Assembly (NCBI GenBank): GCA_963766995.1 | Contig: CAVYCE010000001.1 | Span: 186,001 to 250,000 of the forward strand | Reading direction: 5' to 3' | Source: Bog-473 sp963766995 | Lineage (GTDB): Bacteria > Actinomycetota > Acidimicrobiia > Acidimicrobiales > RAAP-2 | DNA: 64,000 bases | Part shown: positions 16,434 through 23,531 of the stretch, one piece after another | Position numbering within the stretch: the first letter of the stretch is position 1 | Layout: every line of letters starts with the position of its first letter | Made by a program: the position numbers and the translations under genes | The notes under the pieces: generated by a model | Seen by the model: only the letters and a program-made list of their open reading frames with translations | What the model was told of the DNA's origin: nothing | The model's database searches: none

Positions 16434-17243
16434 GTGATGTCATCACGGTCGACCATTGGCACGTTTCCCGTAACCAATGCCGAGTCCGGTCGCGTCCTGG
16501 TCTTCCAGCACTTACCCGAAGAGGATCCCGGCGCGCTTGGCCCGCTCCTGGTGGAGGCCGGATTCGACCTGACCACCGTCGAACTCGACCACGGTGATGT
16601 CATCCCCGATCTCAACGGCTTTGACATCCTCCTCGTCATGGGTGGCCCCATGGACGTGTGGCAGGAGGACGAGCACCCGTGGCTGGTGCAGGAAAAGGCG
16701 GCCATCCATCAATGGGTGCGAAAACTCGAGCGACCGTTCCTTGGCGTCTGCCTGGGTCATCAGCTCCTGGCCGACGCGTTGGGCGGCGCTGTCGGCCCGA
16801 TGGACGTGGCGGAGATTGGAGTACCCGAAGTCCTGCGCACCGTCGATGGTCGTAGGGACGACATCTTCTCCCACCTCCCCGATGCGCTGCCCGGATTGCA
16901 GTGGCACCACGCCGAGGTCACAGACCTGCCTCCCGATGGCGTGAAGCTGGCCACAAATGAATCCTGTGCCGTGCAAGCACTTCGGGTCGGTCGATGCGCT
17001 TGGGGAGTGCAATTCCATCTGGAGGTCGGAGCGTCAACCATTGACGAGTGGGCCAAGGTGCCCGAGTACGAGGAAGTCCTGGCCCACTCGGGACATGACG
17101 ATCCCCAATGGCTTCATAAAGCAGTGGCTGATCGCCTTGAGATGATGCGATCAGCAGCGTGGATCATGATGGATGGACTGCTCGCACATGTACTGACGGT
17201 GGCCGGTCGGCCGATGGCTACTTCGACGCCCGCTCTTCCATAA
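16434..17243 (+). CDS. Class I glutamine amidotransferase-like protein
   Basis: 269 residues. GATase1 fold with the nucleophile elbow GVCLGHQLLADALGG, oxyanion glycine segment VMGGPMDVW and the His/Glu pair in WGVQFHLEV, so the triad looks intact. It resembles freestanding GMP-synthase-like amidotransferase domains rather than PuuD. In this position it could hydrolyse a gamma-glutamyl amide or supply ammonia, but that is inference. Start at GTG 16434 or ATG 16437. It runs 26 nt into the convergent UspA gene. Confidence 0.78.
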   Translation: MMSSRSTIGTFPVTNAESGRVLVFQHLPEEDPGALGPLLVEAGFDLTTVELDHGDVIPDLNGFDILLVMGGPMDVWQEDEHPWLVQEKAAIHQWVRKLERPFLGVCLGHQLLADALGGAVGPMDVAEIGVPEVLRTVDGRRDDIFSHLPDALPGLQWHHAEVTDLPPDGVKLATNESCAVQALRVGRCAWGVQFHLEVGASTIDEWAKVPEYEEVLAHSGHDDPQWLHKAVADRLEMMRSAAWIMMDGLLAHVLTVAGRPMATSTPALP

Positions 17244-17712
17244 ACGCGTAGGACGGCACGGCGAACTGCTCCAGCGGGACGTGGTCCGGGACCTTCATGG
17301 GTGCCGGCGCTGTCAGTGTGGGCAGACCAGTCATGGCCGTCACCCGCTCCCGCATACCCTTGCCCGAAAAGCGACCGATCCAACGGCGGCGACGGGACCC
17401 AAGAACGATGACATCGGCCCTGAACTGAGTGGCGGCATCGACAATGTGGGCATCGACATTGAAGCAATTGCCACGCATTACGTCTCCATCGGCGTCCACA
17501 CCAGCCATCCACAACGAAGCCACGGCGCCCTCAACAATGGTGCGAGCCTCGTGGTGCGTAGACACCGTCGTCCCCCGGCCACCGACGAGCGCTTCATTGA
17601 CGTACAGCACGTGCACCGAAGCTCCGCACTGTCGTGCCAAGGGTGCGACGAAGCTCAATGCCACATCCCCGGATTCGGTCCCATCGATTGCCAGCAAGAT
17701 TCGATTGAACAT
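17218..17712 (-). CDS. Universal stress protein (UspA family)
   Basis: 164 residues. NRILLAIDGTESGDVALSFVAPLA at the N-terminus and ADVIVLGSRRRRWIGRFSGKGMRERVTAMTGLPTL near the C-terminus form the USP fold; the GS-containing nucleotide loop is modified (GSRRRRWIGRFSGKGMRE). The ATG at 17712 is chosen because an excellent AGGAGGTGA ribosome site ends 8 nt upstream; the GTG at 17724 lies inside that site. It closes the amine island, and the CTGTTAAC-like words in its upstream gap match those beside glnT. Confidence 0.82.
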   Translation of the reverse strand: MFNRILLAIDGTESGDVALSFVAPLARQCGASVHVLYVNEALVGGRGTTVSTHHEARTIVEGAVASLWMAGVDADGDVMRGNCFNVDAHIVDAATQFRADVIVLGSRRRRWIGRFSGKGMRERVTAMTGLPTLTAPAPMKVPDHVPLEQFAVPSYAFMEERASK

Positions 17713-17767
17713 CTCGGGTATCACCTCCTGGGGCCGTTATTCGGTCCGACTTGTTTGTTTCCAACAG

Positions 17768-17822
17768 GTTAACAGAATGAACACCTAGGAATCAATGTTT
17801 CCTGTCAATAAACTATTAACAG
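17768..17822. promoter_or_regulatory. UspA upstream region with inverted CTGTTAAC words and a -35 box
   Basis: GTTAACAG (17768-17775) and ATTAACAG (17815-17822) are the reverse of the CTGTTAAC words at 10600 and 10635. Between them, TGTCAA at 17803-17808 is a minus-strand TTGACA -35 box facing uspA; no convincing -10 box was fixed. Confidence 0.4.
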
Positions 17823-17893
17823 CATTCGATGGCCGGCACGCTCTAGCCAAGGCTCCGACTCTTCGGTCCGGGCGGAACCCGAAACCAAGGATT

Positions 17894-17899
17894 TACACT
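17894..17899 (+). promoter_or_regulatory. Leaderless -10 box TACACT
   Basis: TACACT ends 8 nt before the ATG at 17908, with no ribosome-binding site, which indicates a leaderless transcript for the DinB gene. Confidence 0.5.
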
Positions 17900-17907
17900 C
17901 GACTCCA

Positions 17908-18417
17908 ATGACAAACGTCGAGATGTTGACCGATGCCTTCGACCGAGTGCGGGATGAAGTCCACCCCGCGGTCAACGGACTGAGCAGCGAAGATCTGGCC
18001 TTCAGGCCACTCGGGCAGTCGAACCCCATCGGGTGGCTGGTGTGGCATTTGACCCGCATTCAGGACGATCACATCGCCGGACTGAGTGGGACGGAGCAGG
18101 CCTGGACGGCCAAGGGCTGGAGTGAGCGCTTCGGGTTGCCCCTGCCACCCACGGATACTGGCTACGGGCACGGACCCGACGATGTTGCCGCGGTGCAGGT
18201 CAAGGCCGATGACCTTCTGGACTACTTCGAGGACGTGCACACCGAGACCATGTCCTACGTCAAGGCCCTGACCGACGACGAGCTGGAGCGAGTCATCGAC
18301 ACCTCATGGGACCCACCCGTCACCGTCGGCATCCGCCTGGTCAGCATCATCTCCGACACCCTGCAGCACGTGGGCCAGGCCGCCTACGTCAGGGGTCTCC
18401 TTCAGCTTCGAGGATAA
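17908..18417 (+). CDS. DinB / DUF664 mycothiol-transferase-like protein
   Basis: 169 residues of a four-helix DinB-type bundle. The metal ligands are expected from the early VWHLTRIQDDH histidines and the late ISDTLQHVGQAAYVRG histidine, the usual H-x(n)-H-x3-H arrangement of mycothiol-dependent S-transferases. These proteins detoxify electrophiles in Actinobacteria. It stands just before an MFS exporter and a MerR regulator, so the three may form a toxin-handling cassette. A leaderless promoter precedes it. Confidence 0.8.
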   Translation: MTNVEMLTDAFDRVRDEVHPAVNGLSSEDLAFRPLGQSNPIGWLVWHLTRIQDDHIAGLSGTEQAWTAKGWSERFGLPLPPTDTGYGHGPDDVAAVQVKADDLLDYFEDVHTETMSYVKALTDDELERVIDTSWDPPVTVGIRLVSIISDTLQHVGQAAYVRGLLQLRG

Positions 18418-18420
18418 CCC

Positions 18421-18438
18421 TTACGTTCACGTTATAGT
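18421..18438 (+). promoter_or_regulatory. MerR-type operator and leaderless promoter of the MFS gene
   Basis: TTACGTTCACGTTA (18421-18434) is a near-palindrome of the TTACGT-N2-ACGTAA type used by MerR-family activators. It overlaps TATAGT (18433-18438), which ends 6 nt before the ATG at 18445. The MerR protein encoded behind the MFS gene is the likely ligand-responsive regulator. Confidence 0.5.
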
Positions 18439-18444
18439 TAGGGT

Positions 18445-20199
18445 ATGAATCTAGCGAGCGGGACGGAGTCCTCCCGCTACAAGTGGATCGCCCTTTCGAC
18501 GGTCACTTTGGGCACCCTGATGGTGTTCATCAACCAATCGATTGTGCTCATTGCCCTCCCCAACATCTTCCGGGGCGTTGCGCTCAATCCACTCACGCCG
18601 GGCAACACCGGCTACATGCTCTGGATGCTCATGGGCTTCATGGTGGTTCTGGCCGTTCTCGTTGTCAGCTTGGGGCGGGTGGGCGACATGTATGGCCGGG
18701 TACGCATTTTCAATCTCGGGTTTGGCGTCTTCACCTTCTTTTCCATACTGCTGTCAGTGACCTGGCTCCATGGTGCCGACGGCGCCATGTGGCTCATCGC
18801 CATGCGGGTCGGGCAGGGCGTGGGTGGAGCCATGCTGTTTGCCAACTCGTCGGCCATCGTCACCGATGCCTTCCCGGCTCACCAACGTGGTCTGGGGTTA
18901 GGCATCAACAACGTGGCCGCTATTTCGGGCTCGTTCATCGGGCTGGTGCTGGGTGGTGTGCTGGCGCCCGTGCAATGGCATCTCGTCTTCTTGGTCTCTG
19001 TCCCGTTCGGTCTTTTTGGCACCGTGTGGGCATATCGCAAGCTGGAGGATCGAGGCATCAGGACGCCAGCACGCATCGACTGGCTGGGCAACGCCACCTT
19101 CGCCGTGGGTCTGATCGCCATCCTGGTCGGCATCACCTATGGACTGCTCCCCTACGGAGGTCACACCATGGGCTGGACCAGCCCAGTCGTGCTGACTGAG
19201 ATCGCTGGCGGTATCGGCGTCCTGCTGCTGTTCGGTCTGATCGAAACCAAGGTGTCCCACCCGATGTTCCGCTTGACCCTCTTTCGCATCCGGGCCTTCA
19301 CTGCCGGCAACATCGCCAGTTTCTTGGCCTCACTGAGCCGCGGTGGCCTGATGTTCATGCTGATCATCTGGCTCCAGGGCACCTGGCTGCCGCTGCATGG
19401 CTACAGCTTCTCGGAGACGCCACTGTGGGCTGGCATCTACATGATTCCTCTGACTGTCGGGTTCCTAGCGGCCGGACCACTCAGTGGCGTCTTGGCCGAT
19501 CGTTACGGCGCGCGTCCATTTGCTACCGGCGGCCTGCTCATTGTGGCGATCACCTTCGTCTTGTTGCAGGCACTGCCGGTCGATTTTTCGTATTCGACCT
19601 TCGCCGTCCTGCTGTTCTTCAACTCGGTGGGTATGGGGATGTTCATCGCGCCGAACCAAACTGGCATCATGAACAGCCTCCCGGCCGATCAACGGGGAGC
19701 GGGAGCCGGCATGTCGGGCACCTTCAACTCATCGGCCCAGGTCCTGTCCATCGGTATCTTTTTCACGCTCATGATCTTGGGTCTGGCATCGACGCTTCCC
19801 TCGGCGCTGTACCACGGCCTGGTCGCCAAGGGGGTGGGCTCAGCCACCGCTCTTCGCGTCTCCCACCTTCCGCCGGTCGGGAGCCTCTTCGCCGCCTTCT
19901 TGGGCTACAACCCCATGAAGATTTTGCTCGGCGCCGGCACGCTGTCGCACCTTCCCCATGTCACTGCCACGTACCTCACCAGTCGTTCTTTCTTCCCGCA
20001 CTTGATCTCCAAGCCGTTCGGACGAGGTCTGACCGAAGCCTTCTATTTCGCTGCAGGAGTGTGTGCGCTGGGAGCGGTGGCCTCCTTGTTGCGTGGCGGG
20101 AAGTACCACCATCAAGAAGATGCCCTCCTCTCCACTGAACCCCTTGTCCTCTCGGCTCAGGAAGCGGTGGCCGAGACTGAACCACTGTTGGTGGACTGA
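18445..20199 (+). CDS. MFS transporter, DHA2-like 14-helix exporter
   Basis: 584 residues with about 14 hydrophobic helices. Early motifs include VFINQSIVLIALPNIF (DHA2 motif D1-like) and LGRVGDMYGRVRIF, the loop 2-3 motif A. GVGGAMLFANSSAIVTDAFP and GLGLGINNVAAISGSFIGLVLGG form the antiporter motif C region. The family expels drugs or metabolites using the proton gradient. The mRNA appears leaderless. The stop lies 1 nt from the merR start, so transporter and regulator are one transcript. Substrate not predictable. Confidence 0.87.
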   Translation: MNLASGTESSRYKWIALSTVTLGTLMVFINQSIVLIALPNIFRGVALNPLTPGNTGYMLWMLMGFMVVLAVLVVSLGRVGDMYGRVRIFNLGFGVFTFFSILLSVTWLHGADGAMWLIAMRVGQGVGGAMLFANSSAIVTDAFPAHQRGLGLGINNVAAISGSFIGLVLGGVLAPVQWHLVFLVSVPFGLFGTVWAYRKLEDRGIRTPARIDWLGNATFAVGLIAILVGITYGLLPYGGHTMGWTSPVVLTEIAGGIGVLLLFGLIETKVSHPMFRLTLFRIRAFTAGNIASFLASLSRGGLMFMLIIWLQGTWLPLHGYSFSETPLWAGIYMIPLTVGFLAAGPLSGVLADRYGARPFATGGLLIVAITFVLLQALPVDFSYSTFAVLLFFNSVGMGMFIAPNQTGIMNSLPADQRGAGAGMSGTFNSSAQVLSIGIFFTLMILGLASTLPSALYHGLVAKGVGSATALRVSHLPPVGSLFAAFLGYNPMKILLGAGTLSHLPHVTATYLTSRSFFPHLISKPFGRGLTEAFYFAAGVCALGAVASLLRGGKYHHQEDALLSTEPLVLSAQEAVAETEPLLVD

Positions 20200-20200
20200 C

Positions 20201-20671
20201 GTGGCGACGACGTCAACCTCGGTCGCCTCCGAATCGGGCATCCGCATCAGCGATGCGGCCGCATCCGCCGGTGTGTCCCCGCGCACTTTGCGCTATTACG
20301 AGGAGCTGGGCATCCTCACCCCGTCCCTCTACACACCGGGGGGAGAACGTCGATACACCGACAACGATCTGAGCCAGCTCCATCGCATCCTTGAACTCCG
20401 TGAGGTTCTGGGCATGAACCTCGACGAAATCAAGGAATTTCTGGCCTTCGAGACTCGTCTCAATGAGTTGCGGTCCACCTACCGGGCCAACCGGGGTGTC
20501 ACTTCACCACAGGCCATGGCTGAGCAGGAGGCCACCCTCCGCGAAGCACTGGTTCTCAATGAGAGCTTGGCCGAACAACTCAACGCCAAGCTGGCCCGCA
20601 TGGACACCTTTCGAGCCAAGTTGGTCAGCGACGCCCAGAAGTGCCGGGACCTCCTGGCCGAATTGAAATGA
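20201..20671 (+). CDS. MerR family transcriptional regulator
   Basis: 156 residues. The MerR winged helix occupies about 14-82 (IRISDAAASAGVSPRTLRYYEELGIL, PGGERRYTDNDLSQLHRI), then a long coiled-coil dimerisation helix (about 88-150). There is no extended C-terminal ligand domain and no obvious metal-binding cysteine cluster. The GTG at 20201 follows the MFS stop directly. It probably activates the MFS promoter at 18421-18438 by DNA distortion. Confidence 0.85.
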   Translation: MATTSTSVASESGIRISDAAASAGVSPRTLRYYEELGILTPSLYTPGGERRYTDNDLSQLHRILELREVLGMNLDEIKEFLAFETRLNELRSTYRANRGVTSPQAMAEQEATLREALVLNESLAEQLNAKLARMDTFRAKLVSDAQKCRDLLAELK

Positions 20672-20718
20672 GTCCGCGAGCAGGGATTACCGACCAGCTC
20701 TCGTAACTTGGTCGCACT

Positions 20719-20850
20719 ATGGCGTTCGAGGACCATCGCTCCCCGGCCATAGAACGGCGCCAACTGAGCGGATGGGGTCGCACGCCGGCCGCATCGAGCG
20801 ATGTGGCCGTCCCGCGTGGCGCCGAAGACATTGTGGGCCTGATGCTGTGA
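20719..20850 (+). pseudogene. N-terminal fragment of a DprE1-like FAD-binding oxidase
   Basis: This 43-codon frame reads MAFEDHRSPAIERR, then LSGWGRTPAASSDVAVPRG and EDIVGLML, then a stop. The segment LSGWGRTxPA...P is the hallmark start of DprE1-type decaprenylphosphoryl-ribose oxidases and related FAD_binding_4 proteins of roughly 450 residues. Everything after residue 43, including the FAD loop, is missing, so this is a deletion remnant. The remaining sequence to about 21058 shows no continuation in any frame; it holds only a weak hairpin GACGGG/CCCGTC at 20879-20897. Confidence 0.6.
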
Positions 20851-21058
20851 ATCATGTGCGAACTTGAGTGTAACCCGCGACGGGAGAAATGCCCGTCAAC
20901 CTGGGCATCTGCAACCGGATGGCACCGGGCGAGCAACGGCTTGGAAAGCGAACGGGCAATCCTCCCGCATCATTGATGCGACGGAATCACGCGTATTGAC
21001 TCAACGTCACGGCCGCGGAAACAACCTGTATTCCTGAGCACGAGCTGAGGCACATCGT

Positions 21059-21064
21059 TAGGAT
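21059..21064 (+). promoter_or_regulatory. -10 box TAGGAT upstream of the liv operon
   Basis: TAGGAT ends 8 nt before a GTG at 21073 that opens a 26-codon frame ending at the livG start. The spacing is that of a leaderless start in this genome. Confidence 0.4.
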
Positions 21065-21072
21065 CACCCCCG

Positions 21073-21153
21073 GTGCCGGGGGGCCGGCGCGAAGTGGGAG
21101 GGATTGTGCCAATGCACTGTTGTGCTGCCTTGCTTCTGCTGCGCCAAGCGTGA
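21073..21153 (+). CDS. Possible Cys/Leu-rich leader peptide of the liv operon
   Basis: From GTG 21073 (leaderless) or from GTG 21106/ATG 21112 behind GGGAGGG, a short frame ends MHCCAALLLLRQA and stops at 21153. The TGA overlaps the livG GTG by 4 nt (GTGA), so leader translation would feed livG. Two adjacent Cys and four consecutive Leu codons (TTG, CTT, CTG, CTG) resemble amino-acid-sensing leader peptides, which would suit a branched-chain amino-acid importer. No terminator/antiterminator pair was found. Alternatively this is chance and livG starts at the TTG at 21120. Confidence 0.35.
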   Translation: MPGGRREVGGIVPMHCCAALLLLRQA

Positions 21154-21941
21154 CGGATGCCGTTTCCCCGAATCAGGGGAAAGAGCTCTCGGTCGAAGGA
21201 GTGAGCGTCAATTTCGGCGGCCTCCTCGCTCTCAACAAGGTGACCATGACCGCGCAACCGGGCGAGGTCGTTGGCGTCATTGGGCCCAATGGCGCGGGAA
21301 AGACCACGCTCTTCAATGTCATTAGCGGCTTTGTTCGCCCCGATAGTGGTGAAATCCGCTTCGGTGGGCAGACGCTGGTGCGCCACCACCCGCACGACCT
21401 GACCCGGATGGGCATCGCCCGAACGCTGCAGGGGGTCGGCCTCTGCGCCGGGTTGTCGGTGTTTGAGAACGTCATGCTGGGCGCACAAGCCCAACTGCGC
21501 AGCGATCTGGGTTCGTCCATGCTCGGGCTGTGGCGATCGAGCCGCGAGGAGCGTCAGTATGGCGCCAAGGCGCATGAGCTGCTGAGCGAGATGGACATTG
21601 ATGCCTTTGCCCATCGACCGCCGACCACGCTCCCCTATGCGGTCCAAAAGCGTGCCGCTTTGGCCCGCGCCCTCATGAGTGACCCCAGTCTCCTCCTGCT
21701 CGATGAGCCGGCCAGCGGCCTCTCCAACGACGATATGGCCGAACTCGGTGTGCTGATCCGGCAACTGGCTGGGCGCATGAGTGTGCTCTTGGTCGAGCAC
21801 CACATGGATTTGGTGATGTCCATATGCGATCGATTGGTAGTCCTCAACTTCGGTGGGGTGATCGCCGACGGAACGCCGGCGGCCATACGAGCCAACCCCG
21901 AGGTGGCGTCCGCCTATCTGGGCGATGAAGTCCATGCTTGA
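21150..21941 (+). CDS. livG: ABC transporter ATPase, LivG-like
   Basis: 263 residues from the GTG at 21150. Walker A GPNGAGKT at 45-52, Walker B LLLLDEPASGL, switch His in LLVEHHMDLVM. The signature region reads LPYAVQKRAALARAL rather than LSGGQ, as is common in the LivG branch. It is one of two cytoplasmic ATPases energising a branched-chain-type importer (HAAT family). The stop overlaps the livF start (ATGCTTGA). An upstream TTG (21120) would add a Cys/Ala-rich extension that is better explained as the overlapping leader frame. Confidence 0.85.
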   Translation: MTDAVSPNQGKELSVEGVSVNFGGLLALNKVTMTAQPGEVVGVIGPNGAGKTTLFNVISGFVRPDSGEIRFGGQTLVRHHPHDLTRMGIARTLQGVGLCAGLSVFENVMLGAQAQLRSDLGSSMLGLWRSSREERQYGAKAHELLSEMDIDAFAHRPPTTLPYAVQKRAALARALMSDPSLLLLDEPASGLSNDDMAELGVLIRQLAGRMSVLLVEHHMDLVMSICDRLVVLNFGGVIADGTPAAIRANPEVASAYLGDEVHA

Positions 21942-22642
21942 GGTGAAGGACCTCCAGGTGCACTACGGCGCCATTCGTGCCCTCGACTCCGTCAGCCTGT
22001 CGGCGGAGCCCGGCTCCATCACTGCCATTCTCGGGGCCAACGGCGCCGGCAAAACCACGCTGTTACGCACCATCTCGGGGCTGGTCAAAGCCCGCGCCGG
22101 CTCGGTTCGCTTCAATGGTGATGAGCTCTTGGGGACGGCAGTCGAAAAGATTGCCCGCCGCCATGTGGCGCACGTGCCCGAGGGCCGCGGCGTCATTGAG
22201 GAACTGACGGTGGAGGAGAACCTGCGCCTGGCCACTTTGTGGGGCCTGACTCGGGATGAGCGCCAGCACGCCATGGAAGAAGCGTTCACCCTCTTTCCGC
22301 GGCTCACGCAATTTCGGCGTCGAGCGCGCTTCGGCCCTCTCTGGTGGAGAACGCCAGATGCTGGTGATCGGACGTGCTCTCATTTCGCGCCCCAAGCTGC
22401 TCCTCCTGGACGAACCCTCCCTCGGGCTAGCTCCACTGATCACGGCGCAGCTCATGGCGCTGCTGAAGGAGCAGACCGATGGGACCGACATGACCGTCTT
22501 GCTGGTGGAGCAAAACGCTCGCAGCGCCCTGTCCGTCTCCAAGCATGCTGTCGTCCTCAACCTGGGCCAGGTGGTCGTGTCCGACCGTGCCGAGACCGTG
22601 GCGGCCGACCAAGACCTTCGACACCACTACCTGGGTTTCTAG
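21934..22642 (+). pseudogene. livF: ABC transporter ATPase, LivF-like, broken by a single-base frameshift
   Basis: The ATG at 21934 opens a typical LivF (MLEVKDLQVHYGAIRALD, Walker A GANGAGKT) up to FPRLTQF. At 22312-22314 (TTT) the frame is lost and runs on as non-LivF sequence. The next frame continues correctly with FGVERASALSGGERQML, Walker B LLLLDEPSLGL, LLVEQNARSAL, and stops at 22642. Removing one T restores a 235-residue protein. It is either a homopolymer error in the assembly or a real inactivation of the second ATPase. No programmed slippage signal is evident. Confidence 0.8.
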
Positions 22643-22651
22643 GGAACGACA

Positions 22652-23530
22652 ATGAGCCTGTTCATCAACATCACCCTCAACGGCATCTCCAGCGGCATGA
22701 TCTTCGCTGCGTTGGCCCTGTCCCTCGTCCTCATCTTCCGGGCCACCAAAATCATCAACTTCGCCCAAGGGGCCATGGGCATGATGACCACGTTCATCGC
22801 TTCCAGCCTGCTGAATAAGGGCGTCAGCTACTGGTGGATGTTCGTGATGATCCTCGTGATCGGGTTCCTGTTCGGCGCCACGGTCGAGCGCGTGCTTATT
22901 CGTCCGCTCCAGGGCAAGTCCGAACTCAATCCGGTCATCGTCACGATCGGTCTTCTCGTCGTGCTGGAGGGTCTGGCCGGGGCAATTTACGGGAATGCCA
23001 GCCGCGGCTTCCCGGCGGCCTACTCCCAGAGTGGCCTGACCGTGGGGCACACCAAAATCGCCTTTTCCCACTTCGACGTTTTCATACTGGTTGCGGTGCT
23101 GATCCTCATGGGCGGCACCTTCGCTCTCTTCCGCTTCACATCCCTCGGTCTGCGCATGCGAGCCTCCGCCTTCTCCGGTGAGATCGCCCGCCTGCTCGGA
23201 GTCAGGGTCGGCATCCTGCTTACGTTGGGCTGGGCCTTGGCTGGCATTGCGGGTGCGCTGTCGGGCCTGCTGGTGGCACCGACGAGTTCCTTCAGCCCGT
23301 ACTTCATGGACCTGGTGCTGGTCTATGCCTTCACCGCCGCCGTCATCGGAGGCTTGGAAAGCCCAGTCGGTGCTCTGGTTGGAGGGTTGGTCACCGGACT
23401 GACCATCTCCTATGTCGGCGGGTACGAGGGCTCCGGACTGGAACCGCTCGGGGCGTTGGCCCTGCTCATGTTCGCCTTGATGGTGCGCCCGCAGGGTATC
23501 TTCGCGCGACCGCCGGCCCGGGTGGTGTGA
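22652..23530 (+). CDS. livH: ABC transporter permease, LivH-like
   Basis: 292 residues, about 8 membrane helices. The opening INITLNGISSGMIFAALALSLVLIFRATKIINFAQG is the classic LivH start, and later LRMRASAFSGEIARLLGVRV is the EAA-like cytoplasmic loop that contacts the ATPase. It forms the channel with LivM. Ten nt after livF and 1 nt before livM, so one transcript. Confidence 0.87.
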   Translation: MSLFINITLNGISSGMIFAALALSLVLIFRATKIINFAQGAMGMMTTFIASSLLNKGVSYWWMFVMILVIGFLFGATVERVLIRPLQGKSELNPVIVTIGLLVVLEGLAGAIYGNASRGFPAAYSQSGLTVGHTKIAFSHFDVFILVAVLILMGGTFALFRFTSLGLRMRASAFSGEIARLLGVRVGILLTLGWALAGIAGALSGLLVAPTSSFSPYFMDLVLVYAFTAAVIGGLESPVGALVGGLVTGLTISYVGGYEGSGLEPLGALALLMFALMVRPQGIFARPPARVV

Positions 23531-23531
23531 G

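Noticed and set aside
20854..20979. A short frame after the DprE1 remnant
   Set aside because: 40 codons, odd composition (many Arg, Trp, Ser), no homology recognised and no ribosome site.
20970..21935. A 321-codon minus frame opposite livG
   Set aside because: Antisense to a well-supported ATPase, composition typical of a shadow frame.
22300..22330. Programmed +1 frameshifting in livF
   Set aside because: No rare codon, internal Shine-Dalgarno or stop at the junction in the manner of known programmed sites; an indel explains it better.
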